From Xestospongia muta (lineage: Eukaryota > Porifera > Demospongiae > Haplosclerida > Petrosiidae): 64,000 nt of DNA. The notes under the pieces are model-generated. The model saw only the letters and a program-made list of their open reading frames with translations. It made no database searches and was not told the origin of the DNA. The DNA lies in the NCBI GenBank assembly GCA_963693285.1, contig OY848925.1, forward strand, positions 2,458,932-2,522,931, given 5' to 3'. Within the stretch, counting starts at the first letter, position 1, and every line of letters begins with the position of its first letter. Positions 50,086 to 64,000 of the stretch are shown here, piece by piece. A program made the translations under genes and the position numbers.

Positions 50086-53000
50086 AACCTATTTAGACTA
50101 CTTTATTAGTATATTTAAGACAGATAAACTTACTAAACTCTTTAGATCAGCTTATTTAACCAGTTTTCACAGTTAATTTCTAATCCTTTTTAACTTTCAA
50201 AACGCTCTAAACTCTTTATTTTAGAGTTTTAACCTATTTAGACTACTTTATTAGTATATTTAAGACAGATAAACTTACTAAACTCTTTAGATCAGCTTAT
50301 TTAACCAGTTTTCACAGTTAATTTCTAATCTTTTTTAACTTTCAAAAAGCTCTAAACACTTTCTTTTAGAGTTTTAACCTATTTAGTCTACTTTATTAGT
50401 ATATTTAAGACAGATAAACTTACTAAACTCTTTAGATCAGCTTATTTAACCAGTTTTCACAGTTAATTTCTAATCTTTTTTAACTTTCAAAAAGCTCTAA
50501 ACTCTTTATTTTAGAGTTTTAACCTATTTAGACTACCTTATTAGTATATTTAAGACAGATAAACTTACTAAACTCTTTAGATCCGCTTATTTAACCAGTT
50601 TTCACAGTTAATTTCTAATGTTTTTTAACTTTCAAAAAGCTCTAAACTCTTTATTTTAGAGTTTTAACCTATTTAGACTACTTTATTAGTATATTTAAGA
50701 CAGATAAACTTACTAAACTATTTAGATCCGCTTATTAAACCAGTTTTCACAGTTAATTTCTAATTTTTTTTAACTCTCGAAAAAGTATAATCACTTTATT
50801 TTAGAGTTTTAACCTATTTAGACTACTTTATTAGTATATTTAAACAGATAAACTTACTAAACTCTTTAGATCAGCTTATTTAACCAGTTTTCACAGTTAA
50901 TTTCTAATCTTTTTTAACTTTCAAAAAGGTCTAAACTCTTTATTTTAGAGTTTTAACCTATTTAAACTACTTTATTAGTATATTTAAGACAGATAAACTT
51001 ACTAAACTCTTTAGATCAGCTTATTTAACCAGTTTTTACAGTTAATTTCTAATCGGTTTTAACTTTCAAAAAGCTCTAAACTCTTTATTTTAGAGTTTTA
51101 ACCTATTATACTACTTTATTAGTATATTTAAGAAAGATAAACTTACTAAACTCTTTAGATCAGCTTATTTAACCAGTTTTCACAGTTAATTTCTAATCTT
51201 TTTTAACTTTCAAAAAGCTCTAAACTCTTTATTTTAGAGTTTTAACCTATTTAGACTACTTTATTAGTATATTTAAGACAGATAAACTTACTAAATTCTT
51301 TAGGTCTGCTTATTTAACCAGTTTTCACAGTTAATTTCTAATACTTTTTAACTTTCAAAAAGCTCTAATCACTTTATTTTAGAGTTTTAACCTATTTAGA
51401 CTACTTTATTAGTGTATTTAAGAAAGATAAACTTACTAAACTCTTTAGATCAGCTTATTTAACCAGTTTTCACAGTTAATTTCTAATCTTTTTTAACTTT
51501 CAAAAAGCTCTAAACTCTTTATTTTAGAGTTTTAACCTATTTAGACTGCTTTATTACTATATTTAAGACAGATAAACTTACTAAACTCTTTAGATCAGCT
51601 TATTTAACCAGTTTTCACAGTTAATTTCTAATCTTCTTTAACTTTCAAAAACCTCTAATCACTTTATTTTAGAGTTTTAACCTGTTTAGACTACTTTATT
51701 AGTATATTTAAGACAGATAAACTTACTAAACTCTTTAGATCAGCTTATTTAACCAGTTTTCACAGTTAATTTCTAATCCTTTTTAACTTTCAAAAAGTTC
51801 TAATCACTTTATTTTAGAGTTTTAACCTATTTAGACTACTTTATTAGTATATTTAAGACAGATAAACTTACTAAACTCTTTAGATCAGCTTATTTAACCA
51901 GTTTTCACAGTTAATTTCTAATCTTTTTTAACTTTCAAAAAGCTCTAAACTCTTTATTTTAGAGTTTTAACCTATTTAGACTACTTTATTAGTATATTTA
52001 AGACAGATAAACTTGCTAAACTATTTAGATACGCTTATTAAACCAGTTTTCACAGTTAATTTCTAATCTTTTTTAACTTTCAAAAAGCTCTAAACTCTTT
52101 ATTTTAGAGTTTTAACCTATTTAGACTACTTTATTAGTATATTTAAGACAGATAAACTTACTAAACTCTTTAGATCCGCTTATTTAACCAGTTTTCACAG
52201 TTAATTTCTAATCTTTTTTAACTTTCAAAAAGCTCTAAACTCTTTATTTTAGAGTTTTAACCTATTTAGACTACTTTATTAGTATATTTAAGACAGATAA
52301 ACTTACTAAACTATTTAGATACGCTTATTAAACCAGTTTTCACAGTTAATTTCTAATTTTTTTTAACTTTCAAAAAGCTATAATCACTTTATTTTAGAGT
52401 TTTAACCTATTTAGACTACTTTATTAGTATATTTAAACAGATAAACTTACTAAACTCTTTAGGTCTGCTTATTTAACCAGTTTTCACAGTTAATTTCTAA
52501 TCTTTTTTAACTTTCAAAAAGCTCTAAACTCTTTATTTTAGAGTTTTAACCTATTTAGACTACTTTATTAGTGTATTTAAGAAAGATAAACTTACTAAAC
52601 TCTTTAGATCAGCTTATTTAACCAGTTTTCACCGTTAATTTCTAATCTTTTTTAACTTTCAAAAAGCTCTAAACTCTTTATTTTAGAGTTTTAACCTATT
52701 TAGACTGCTTTATTACTATATTTAAGACAGATAAACTTACTAAACTCTTTAGATCAGCTTATTTAACCAGTTTTCACAGTTAATTTCTAATCTTTTTTAA
52801 CTTTCAAAAAGCTCTAATCACTTTATTTTAGAGTTTTAACCTATTTAGTCTACTTTATTAGTATTTTTAAGACAGATAAACTTACTAAACTCTTTAGATC
52901 AGCTTATTTAACCAGTTTTCACAGTTAATTTCTAATCTTTTTTAACTTTCAAAAAGCTCTAAACTCTTTATTTTAGAGTTTTAACCTATTTAGACTACTT

Positions 53001-56000
53001 TATTAGTATATTTAAGACAGATAAACTTACTAAACTCTTTAGATCAGCTTATTTAACCAGTTTTCACAGTTAATTTCTAATCTTTTTTAACTTTCAAAAA
53101 GCTCTAAACTCTTTATTTTAGAGTATTAACCTATTTAGACTACTTTATTAGTATATTTAAGACAGATAAACTTACTAAACTATTTAGATCAGCTTATTAA
53201 ACCAGTTTTCACAGTTAATTTCAAATTTTTTTTAACTTTCAAAAAGCTATAATCACTTTATTTTAGAGTTTTAACCTATTTAGACTACTTTATTAGTATA
53301 TTTAAACAGATAAACTTACTAAACTCTTTAGATCAGCTTATTTAACCAGTTTTCACAGTTAATTTCTAATCTTTTTTAACTTTCAAAAAGGTCTAAACTC
53401 TTTATTTTAGAGTTTTAACCTATTCAGACTACTTTATTAGTATATTTAAGACAGATAAACTTACTAAACTCTTTAGATCAGCTTATTTAACCACTTTTTA
53501 CAGTTAATTTCTAATCGGTTTTAACTTTCAAAAAGCTCTAAAGTCTTTATTTTAGAGTTTTAACCTATTATACTACTTTATTAATATATTTAGAAAGATA
53601 AACTTACTAAACTCTTTAGATCAGCTTATTTAACCAGTTTTCACAGTTAATTTCTAATCTTTTTTAACTTTCAAAAAGCTCTAAACCCTTTATTTTAGAG
53701 TTTTAACCTATTTAGACTACTTTATTAGTATATTTAAGACAGATAAACTTACTAAACTCTTTAGATCAGCTTATTTAACCAGTTTTCACAGTTAATTTCT
53801 AATCTTTTTTAACTTTCAAAAAGCTCTAATCACTTTATTTTAGAGTTTTAACCTATTTAGACTACTTTATTAGTATATTTAAGACAGATAAACTTACTAA
53901 ATTCTTTAGATCAGCTTATTTAACCAGTTTTCACAGTTAATTCTAATCTTTTTTAACTTTCAAAAAGCTCTAAACTCTTTATTTTAGAGTTTTAACCTAT
54001 TTAGACTACTTTATTAGTATATTTAAGACAGATAAACTTACTAAACTCTTTAGATCAGCTTATTTAACCAGATTTCACAGTTAATTTCTATTCCTTTTTA
54101 ACTTTCAAAAAGCTCTAATCACTTTATTTTAGAGTTTTAACCTATTTAGACTACTTTATTAGTGTATTTAAGAAAGATAAACTTACTAAACTCTTTAGAT
54201 CAGCTTATTTAACCAGTTTTCACAGTTAATTTCTAATCTTTTTTAACTTTCAAAAAGCTCTAAACTCTTTATTTTAGAGTTTTAACCTATTTAGACTGCT
54301 TTATTAGTATATTTAAGACAGATAAACTTACTAAACTCTTTAGATCAGCTTATTTAACCAGTTTTCACAGTTAATTTCTAATCTTTTTTAACTTTCAAAA
54401 GGCTCTAATCACTTTATTTTAGAGTTTTAACCTATTTAGACTACTTTATTAGTATATTTAAGACAGATAAACTTACTAAATTCTTTAGATCTGCTTATTT
54501 AACCAGTTTTCACAGTTAATTTCTAATCTTTTTTAACTTTCAAAAAGCTCTAATCACGTTATTTTAGAGTTTTAACCTATTTAGACTACTTTATTAGTAT
54601 ATTTAAGACAGATAAACTTACTAAACTCTTTAGATCAGCTTATTTAACCAGTTTTCACAGTTAATTTCTAATCTTTTTTAACTTTCAAAAAGCTCTAAAC
54701 TCTTTATTTTAGAGTTTTAACCTATTTAAACTACTTTATTAGTATATTTAAGACAGACAAACTTACTAAACTCTTTAGATCAGCTTATTTAACCAGTTTT
54801 TACAGTTAATTTCTAATTTTTTTTAACTTTCAAAAAGCTATAATCACTTTATTTTAGAGTTTTAACCTATTTAGACTACTTTATTAGTATATTTAAACAG
54901 ATAAACTTACTAAACTCTTTAGATCAGCTTATTTAACCACTTTTCACAGTTAATTTCTAATCTTTTTTAACTTTCAAAAAGGTCTAAACTCTTTATTTTA
55001 GAGTTTTAACCTATTTAGACTACTTTATTAGTATATTTAAGACAGATAAACTTACTAAACTCTTTAGATCAGCTTATTTAACCAGTTTTTACAGTTAATT
55101 TCTAATCGGTTTTAACTTTCAAAAAGCTCTAACTCTTTATTTTAGAGTTTTAACCTATTATACTACTTTATTAGTATATTTAAGAAAGATAAACTTACTA
55201 AAGTCTTTAGATCCGATTATTTAACCAGTTTTCACAGTTAATTTCTAATTGGTTTTTACTTTCAAAAAGCTCTAAAGTCTTTATTTTAGAGTTTTAACCT
55301 ATTATACTACTTTATTAGTATATTTAAGAAAGATAAACTTACTAAACTCTTTAGATTAGCTTATTTAACCAATTTTCACAATTAATTTCTAATCTTTTTT
55401 AACTTTCAAAAAGCTCTAAACTCTTTATTTTAGAGTTTTAACCTATTTAGACTACTTTATTAGTATATTTAAGACAGATAAACTTACTAAACTCTTTAGA
55501 TCAGCTTATTTAACCAGTTTTCACAGTTAATTTCTAATCTTTTTTAACTTTCAAAAAGCTCTAAACTCTTTATTTTAGAGTTTTAACCTATTTAGACTAC
55601 TTTATTAGTATATTTGAGACAGATAAACTTACTAAACTCTTTAGATCAGCTTATTTAACCAGTTTTCACAGTTAATTTCTAATCTTTTTTAACTTTCAAA
55701 AAGCTCTAATCACTTTATTTTAGAGTTTTAACCTATTTAGACTACTTTATTAGTATATTTTAGACAGATAAACTTACTAAATTCTTTAGATCTGCTTATT
55801 TAACCAGTTTTCACAGTTAATTTCTAATCTTTTTTAACTTTCAAAAAGGTCTAAACTCTTTATTTTAGAGTTTTAACCTATTTAGACTACTTTATTAGTA
55901 TATTTAAGACAGATAAACTTACTAAACTCTTTAGATCAGCTTATTTAACCAGTTTTCACAGTTAATTTCTAATCTTTTTTAACTTTCAAAAAGCTCTAAT

Positions 56001-59000
56001 CACTTTATTTTAGAGTTTTAACCTATTTAGACTACTTTATTAGTATATTTTAGACAGATAAACTTACTAAATTCTTTAGATCTGCTTATTTAACCAGTTT
56101 TCACAGTTAATTTCTAATCTTTTTTAACTTTCAAAAAGCTCTAAACTCTTTATTTTAGAGTTTTAACCTATTTAGACTACATTATTAGTATATTTAAGAC
56201 AGATAAACTTACTAAACTCTTTAGATCAGCTTATTTAACCAGTTTTCACAGTTAATTTCTAATCTTTTTTAACTTTCAAAAAGGTCTAAACTCTTTATTT
56301 TAGAGTTTTAACCTATTTAAACTACTTTATTAGTATATTTAAGACAGATAAACTTACTAAACTCTTTAGATCAGCTTATTTAACCAGTTTTTACAGTTAA
56401 TTTCTAATCGGTTTTAACTTTCAAAAAGCTCTAAACTCTTTATGTTAGAGTTTTAACCTATTATACTACTTTATTAGTATATTTAAGAAAGATAAACTTA
56501 CTAAACTCTTTAGATCAGCTTATTTAACCAGTTTTCACAGTTAATTTCTAATCGGTTTTAACTTTCAAAAAGCTCTAAACTCTTTATTTTAGAGTTTTAA
56601 CCTATTATACTACTTTATTAGTATATTTAAGAAAGATAAACTTACTAAACTCTTTAGATCAGCTTATTTAACCAGTTTTCACAGTTAATTTCTAATCTTT
56701 TTTAACTTTCAAAAAGCTCTAAACTCTTTATTTTAGAGTTTTAACTTATTTAGACTACTTTATTAGGATATTTAAGACAGATAAACTTACTAAACTCTTT
56801 AGATCAGCTTATTTAACCAGTTTTCACAGTTAATTTCTAATCTTTTTTAACTTTCAAAAAGCTCTAATCACTTTATTTTAGAGTTTTAACCTATTTAGAC
56901 TACTTTATTAGTATATTTAAGACAGATAAACTTACTAAATTCTTTAGATCTGCTTATTTAACCAGTTTTCACAGTTAATTTCTAATCTTTTTTAACTTTC
57001 AAAAAGCTCTAAACTCTTTATTTTAGAGTTTTAACCTATTTAGACTACTTTATTAGTATATTTAAGACAGATAAACTTACTAAACTCTTTAGATCAGCTT
57101 ACTTAACCAGATTTCACAGTTAATTTCTATTCCTTTTTAACTTTCAAAAAGCTCTAATCACTTTATTTTAGAGTTTTAACCTATTTAGACTACTTTATTA
57201 GTGTATTTAAGAAAGATAAACTTACTAAACTCTTTAGATCAGCTTATTTAACCTTTTTTCACATTTAATTTCTAATCTTTTTTAACTTTCAAAAAGCTCT
57301 AAACTCTTTATTTTAGAGTTTTAACCTATTTAGACTGCTTTATTACTATATTTAAGACAGACAAACTTACTAAACTCTTTAGATCAGCTTATTTAACCAG
57401 TTTTCACAGTTAATTTCTAATCTTTTTTAACTTTCAAAAAGCTCTAATCACTTTATTTTAGAGTTTTAACCTATTTAGACTACTTTATTAGTATATTTAA
57501 GACAGATAAACTTACTAAATTCTTTAGATCTGCTTATTTAACCAGTTTTCACAGTTAATTTCTAATCTTTTTTAACTTTCAAAAAGCTCTAATCACGTTA
57601 TTTTAGAGTTTTAACCTATTTAGACTACTTTATTAGTATATTTAAGACAGACAAACTTACTAAACTCTTTAGATCATCTTATTTAACCAGTTTTCACAGT
57701 TAATTTCTACTTTTTTTTAACTTTCAAAAAGCTATAATCACTTTATTTTAGAGTTTTAACCTATTTAGACTACTTTATTAGTATATTTAAACAGATAAAC
57801 TTACTAAACTCTTTAGATCAGCTTATTTAACCAGTTTTCACAGTTAATTTCTAATCTTTTTTAACTTTCAAAAAGGTCTAAACTCTTTATTTTAGAGTTT
57901 TAACCTATTTAAACTACTTTATTAGGATATTTAAGACAGATAAACTTACTAAACTCTTTAGATCAGCTTATTTAACCAGATTTCACAGTTAATTTCTCTT
58001 CCTTTTTAACTTTCAAAAAGCTCTAATCACTTTATTTTAGAGTTTTAACCTATTTAGACTACTTTATTAGTGTATTTAAGAAAGATAAACTTACTAAACT
58101 CTTTAGATCAGCTTATTTAACCAGTTTTCACAGTTAATTTCTAATCTTTTTTAACTTTCAAAAAGCTCTAAACTCTTTATTTTAGAGTTTTAACCTATTT
58201 AGATTGCTTTATTACTATATTTAAGACAGATAAACTTACTAAACTCTTTAGATCAGCTTATTTAACCAGTTTTCACAGTTAATTTCTAATCTTTTTTAAC
58301 TTTCAAAAAGCTCTAATCACTTTATTTTAGAGTTTTAACCTATTTAGACTACTTTATTAGTATATTTAAGACAGATAAACTTACTAAATTCTTTAGATCT
58401 ACTTATTAGTATATTTAAGACAGATAAACTTACTAAACTATTTAGATCAGCTGACTAAACCAGTTTTCACAGTTAATTTCTCATTTTTTTTAACTTTCAA
58501 AAAGCTATAATCACTTTATTTTAGAGTTTTAACCTATTTAGACTACTTTATTAGTATATTTAAACAGATAAACTTACTAAAGTCTTTAGATCAGCTTATT
58601 TAACCAGTTTTCACAGTTAATTTCTAATCGGTTTTAACTTTCAAAAAGCTCTAAAGTCTTTATTTTAGAGTTTTAACCTATTATACTACTTTATTAGTAT
58701 ATTTAAGTCAGATAAACTTACTAAACTCTTTAGATCAGCTTATTTAACCAGTTTTCACAGTTAATTTCTAATCTTTTTTAACTTTCAAAAAGCTCTAAAC
58801 TCTTTATTTTAGAGTTTTAACCTATTTAGACTACTTTATTAGTATATTTAAGACAGATAAACTTACTAAACTCTTTAGATCAGCTTATTTAACCAGTTTT
58901 CACAGTTAATTTCTAATCTTTTCAACTTTCAAAAAGCTCTAAACTCTTTATTTTAGAGTTTTAACCTATTTAGACTACTTTATTAGTATATTTAAGACAG

Positions 59001-62000
59001 ATAAACTTACTAAACTCTTTAGATCAGCTTATTTAACCAGTTTTCACAGTTAATTTCTAATCTTTTTTAACTTTCAAAAAGCTCTAATCACTTTATTTTA
59101 GAGTTTTAACCTATTTAGACTACTTTATTAGTATATTTAAGACAGATAAACTTACTAAATTCTTTAGATCTGCTTATTTAACCAGTTTTCACAGTTAATT
59201 TCTGATCTTTTTTAACTTTCAAAAAGCTCAAAACTCTTTATTTTAGAGTTTTAACCTATTTAGACTACTTTATTAGTATATTTAAGACAGATAAACTTAC
59301 TAAACTCTTTAGATCAGCTTATTTAACCAGATTTCACAGTTAATTTCTATTCCTTTTTAACTTTCAAAAAGCTCTAATCACTTTATTTTAGAGTTTTAAC
59401 CTATTTAGACTACTTTATTAGTGTATTTAAGAAAGATAAACTTACTAAACTCTTTAGATCAGCTTATTTAACCAGTTTTCACAGTTAATTTCTGATCTTT
59501 TTTAACTTTCAAAAAGCTCAAAACTCTTTATTTTAGAGTTTTAACCTATTTAGACTACTTTATTAGTATATTTAAGACAGATAAACTTACTAAACTCTTT
59601 AGATCAGCTTATTTAACCAGATTTCACAGTTAATTTCTAATCTTTTTTAACTTTCAAAAAGCTCTAAACTCTTTATTTTAGAGTTTTAACCTATTTAGAC
59701 TGCTTTATTACTATATTTAAGACAGATAAACTTACTAAACTCTTTAGATCAGCTTATTTAACCAGTTTTCACAGTTAATTTCTAATCTTTTTTAACTTGC
59801 AAAAAGCTCTAATCACTTTATTTTAGAGTTTTATCCTTTTTAGACTACTTTATTAGGATATTTAAGACAGATAAACTTACTAAACTCTTTAGATCAGCTT
59901 ATTTAACCAGATTTCACAGTTAATTTCTATTCCTTTTTAACTTTCAAAAAGCTCTAATCACTTTACTTTAGAGTTTTAACCTATTTAGACTACTTTATTA
60001 GTGTATTTAAGAAAGATAAACTTACTAAACTCTTTAGATCAGCTTATTTAACCAGTTTTCACAGTTAATTTCTAATCTTTTTTAACTTTCAAAAAGCTCT
60101 AAAATCTTTATTTTAGAGTTTTAACCTATTTAGACTGCTTTATTACTATATTTAAGACAGATAAACTTACTAAACTCTTTAGATCAGCTTATTTAACCAG
60201 TTTTCACAGTTAATTTCTAATCTTTTTTAACTTGCAAAAAGCTCTAATCAGTTTATTTTAGAGTTTTAACCTATTTAGACTACTTTATTAGGATATTTAA
60301 GACAGATAAACTTACTAAACTCTTTAGATATGCTTATTTAACCAGTTTTTACAGTTAATTTCTAATCTTTTTTAACTTTCAAAAAGCTCTAAACTCTTTA
60401 TTTTAGAGTTTTAACCTATTTAGACTACTTTATTTGTATATTTAAGACAGACAAACTTACTAAACTCTTTAGATCAGCTTATTTAACCAGTTTTCACAGT
60501 TAATTTCTAATTTTTTTTTAACTTTCAAAAAGCTCTAATCACTTTATTTTAGAGTTTTAACCTATTTAGACTACTTTATTAGTATATTTAAGACAGATAA
60601 ACTTACTAAACTCTTTAGATCAGCTTATTTAACCAGTTTTCACAGTTAATTTCTAATTTTTTTTAACTTTCAAAAGCTCTAATCACTTTATTTTAGAGTT
60701 TTAACCTATTTAGACTACTTTATTAGTATATTTAAGACAGATAAACTTACTAAATTCTTTAGATCTGCTTATTTAACCAGTTTTCACAGTTAATTTCTAA
60801 TCTTTTTTAACTTTCAAAAGCTCTAAACTCTTTATTTTAGAGTTTTAACCTATTTAGACTGCTTTATTACTATATTTAAGACAGATAAACTTACTAAACT
60901 CTTTAGATCAGCTTATTTAACCAGTTTTCACAGTTAATTTCTAATCTTTTTTAACTTTCAAAAAGCTCTAATCACTTTATTTTAGAGTTTTAACCTATTT
61001 AGACTACTTTATTAGTGTATTTAAGACAGATAAACTTACTAAATTCTTTAGATCTGCTTATTTAACCAGTTTTCACAGTTAATTTCTAATCTTTTTTAAC
61101 TTTCAAAAAGCTCTAATCACGTTATTTTAGAGTTTTAACCTATTTAGACTACTTTATTAGTATATTTAAGACAGATAAACTTACTAAACTCTTTAGATCA
61201 GCTTATTTAACCAGTTTTCACAGTTAATTTCTAATCTTTTTATCTTTCAAAAAGCTCTAAACTCTTTATTTTAGAGTTTTAACCTATTTAGACTACTTTA
61301 TTAGTATATTTAAGACAGATAAACTTACTAAACTCTTTAGATCAGCTTATTTAACCAGTTTTCACAGTTAATTTCTAATCTTTTTTAACTTTCAAAAAGC
61401 TCTAAACTCTTTATTTTAGAGTTTTAACCTATTTAGACTACTTTATTAGTATATTTAAGACAGATAAACTTACTAAACTCTTTAGATCAGCTTATTTAAC
61501 CAGTTTTCACAGTTAATTTCTAATCTTTTTATCTTTCAAAAAGCTCTAAACTCTTTATTTTAGAGTTTTAACCTATTTAGACTACTTTATTAGTATATTT
61601 AAGACAGATAAACTTACTAAACTCTTTAGATCAGCTTATTTAACCAGTTTTCACAGTTAATTTCTAATCTTTTTTAACTTTCAAAAAGCTCTAAACTCTT
61701 TATTTTAGAGTTTTAACCTATTTAGACTACTTTATTAGTATATTTAAGACAGATAAACTTACTAAACTCTTTAGATCTGCTTATTTAACCAGTTTTCACA
61801 GTTAATTTCTAATCTTTTTATCTTTCAAAAAGCTCTAAACTCTTTATTTTAGAGTTTTAACCTATTTAGACTACTTTATTAGTATATTTAAGACAGATAA
61901 ACTTACTAAACTCTTTAGATCAGCTTATTTAACCAGTTTTCACAGTTAATTTCTAATCTTTTTTAACTTTCAAAAAGGTCTAAACTCTTTATTTTAGAGT

Positions 62001-64000
62001 TTTAACCTATTTAGACTACTTTATTAGTATATTTAAGACAGATAAACTTACTAAACTCTTTAGATCAGCTTATTTAACCAGTTTTCACAGTTAATTTCTA
62101 ATCTTTTTTAACTTTCAAAAAGCTCTAAACTCTTTATTTTAGAGTTTTAACCTATTTAGACTACTTTATTAGTATATTTAAGACAGATAAACTTACTAAA
62201 TTCTTTAGATCTGCTTATTTAACCAGTTTTCACAGTTAATTTATAATTTTTTTAACTTTCAAAAAGCTCTAAACTCTTTATTTTAGAGATTTAACCTATT
62301 TAGACTACTTTATTAGTATATTTAAGACAGATAAACTTACTAAATTCTTTAGATCTGCTTATTTAACCAGTTTTCACAGTTAATTTCTAATCTTTTTTAA
62401 CTTTCAAAAAGCTCTAATCACTTTATTTTAGAGTTTTAACCTATGTAGACTACTTTATTAGTATATTTAAGACAGATAAACTTACTAAACTCTTTAGATC
62501 AGCTTATTTAACCAGTTTTTACAGTTAATTTCTAATCTTTTTTAACTTTCAAAAAGCTCTAAACAGTTTCTTTTAGAGTTTTAACCTATTTAGTCTACTT
62601 TATTAGTATATTTAAGACAGATAAACTTACTAAACTCTTTTGATCAGCTTATTTAACCAGTTTTCACAGTTAATTTCTAATCTTTTTTAACTTTCAAAAA
62701 GCTCTAAACTCTTTATTTTAGAGTTTTAACCTATTTAGACTACTTTATTAGTATATTTAAGACAGATAATCTTACTAAACTCTTTAGATCCGCTTATTTA
62801 ACCAGTTTTCACAGTTAATTTCTAATCTTTTTTAACTTTCAAAAAGCTCTAAACTCTTTATTTTAGAGTTTTAACCTATTTAGACTACTTTATTAGTATA
62901 TTTAAGACAGATAAACTTACTAAACTATTTTAATCCGCTTATTAAACCAGTTTTCACAGTTAATTTCTAATTTTTTTTAACTTTCAAAAACCTATAATCA
63001 CTTTATTTTAGAGTTTTAACCTATTTAGACTACTTTATTAGTATATTTAAACAGATAAACTTACTAAACTCTTTAGATCAGCTTATTTAACCAGTTTTCA
63101 CAGTTAATTTCTAATCTTTTTTAACTTTCAAAAAGCTCTAATCACTTTATTTTAAAGTTTTAACCTATTTAGACTACTTTATTAGTATATTTAAGACAGA
63201 TAAACTTACTAAATTCTTTAGATCTGCTTATTTAACCAGTTTTCACAGTTAATTTCTAATCTTTTTTAACTTTCAAAAAGCTCTAAACTCTTTATTTTAG
63301 AGTTTTAACCTATTTAGACTACTTTATTAGTATATTTAAGACAGATAAACTTACTAAATTCTTTAGATCTGCTTATTTAACCAGTTTTCACAGTTAATTT
63401 CTAATCTTTTTTAACTTTCAAAAAGCTCTAATCACTTTATTTTAGAGTTTTAACCTATTTACTCTACATTATTAGTATATTTAAGAGAGATAGTCTTACT
63501 AAACTCTTTAGATCAGCTTATTTAACCAGTTTTCACAGTTAATTTCTAATCTTTTTTAACTTAAAAAAAGCTCTAAGCTGTTTATTTTAGTCTTTTAACC
63601 TATTTAGACTACTTTATTAGTATATTTGAGACAGACAAACTTACTAAACTCTTTAGATCCGCTTATTTAACCAGTTTTCACAGTTAATTTCTAATCTTTT
63701 TTAACATTCAAAAAGCTCTAAACTCTTTATTTTAGAGTTTTAACCTATTTAGACTACTTTATTAGTATATTTAAGACAGATAAACTTACTAAACTATTTA
63801 GATCCCCTTATTAAACCAGTTTTCACAGTTAATTTCTAATTTTTTTTAACTTTCAAAAGCTATAATCACTTTATTTTAGAGTTTTAACCTATTTAGACTA
63901 CTTTATTAGTATATTTAAACAGATAAACTTACTAAACTCTTTAGATCAGCTTATTTAACCAGTTTTCACAGTTAATTTCTAATCTTTTTTAACTTTCAAA

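Larger units (their letters stand above)
47638..52260 (+). repeat. Two tandem higher-order repeats of about 2.31 kb inside the satellite
   Basis: Distinctive monomers recur in the same order about 2,308-2,311 bases apart. The fold-back recurs at 47673 and 49982, and the aaacactttcttttagag tail at 48045 and 50356. The cgaaaaagtataatc variant recurs at 48468 and 50776, and the gactgctttattactat variant near 49236 and 51543. After about 51650 the second copy gains one extra monomer: the tgctaaactatttagatacg variant is at 49560 and 52013. This equals about 16 monomers per higher-order unit and shows recent block amplification. Confidence 0.85.
47490..64000 (+). repeat. AT-rich satellite array, 145-bp monomer, about 114 copies
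   Basis: The array starts at gttttaacctatttagacta (47490) and continues without a break to the window end, so its true length is unknown. Monomer starts fall at 47772, 47917, 48062 and 48207, a spacing of 145 bases, with occasional units 1-4 bases shorter. By hand count one unit is about 23 percent GC. Each unit ends with ctctaaactctttattttagag, whose arms ctctaaa and tttagag are complementary. Variants of this tail, of the agatcagc/agatctgc site and of the tattagtatattt segment define monomer subtypes. There is no spacer, no coding frame of note and no other gene in 16.5 kb. Confidence 0.98.

Noticed and set aside
47490..64000. CRISPR-like regular repeats
   Set aside because: The units are contiguous 145-bp monomers with no unique spacers, in a eukaryotic genome; it is a satellite.

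Overview
The window is animal (metazoan) nuclear DNA. It is AT-rich, and its genes are split into many small exons with GT-AG introns, many of them only 40-150 bases long. The genes are typical animal genes: spastin, V-ATPase subunit D, Integrator subunit 13 (Asunder) and a long ankyrin-repeat protein. One further gene ends in the 4-mercaptohistidine N-methyltransferase domain of ovothiol synthesis. Compact intergenic spaces, short introns and the ovothiol enzyme fit an early-branching invertebrate, perhaps a demosponge. That placement is inference. The exon models below were built by hand from reading frames, splice signals and remembered protein families; no alignment was run.

Layout, left to right. 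810-2914 (+): last three exons of the ovothiol-type methyltransferase, with a Tigger/pogo-like transposon remnant in its first intron. 3704-11160: accessory DNA holding a partial copy of the spastin promoter and first codons, a MITE family, a tandem repeat with tRNA-like boxes, a GC-rich hairpin, a long GA microsatellite, an unrecognised minus-strand gene or gene remnant, and a G-rich minisatellite. 11867-15487 (+): complete spastin. 15681-19835 (-): complete V-ATPase subunit D, convergent with spastin. 20002-22749 (-): small PH-domain protein. 22819-33355 (+): complete INTS13, head to head with the PH gene and only 69 bases from it. 34426-41675 (+): ankyrin-repeat protein of about 1,236 residues. 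42533-44963: recent partial duplicate of that gene, broken by a stop codon and a truncation. 44961-46195: a second, smaller copy split by an insertion. 47490-64000: a continuous AT-rich satellite array of about 114 monomers of 145 bp, running off the window end.

The genes are ordinary housekeeping genes with no shared pathway. Their arrangement is compact: convergent ends 193 bases apart, tandem genes 166 bases apart, and one bidirectional promoter. I found no bacterial-style defence or biosynthetic system. The most unusual content is the satellite array, which has a higher-order period of about 2.31 kb, embedded fold-back segments, and sequence variants linked across monomer borders. Next come the partial duplications of spastin and of the ankyrin gene.
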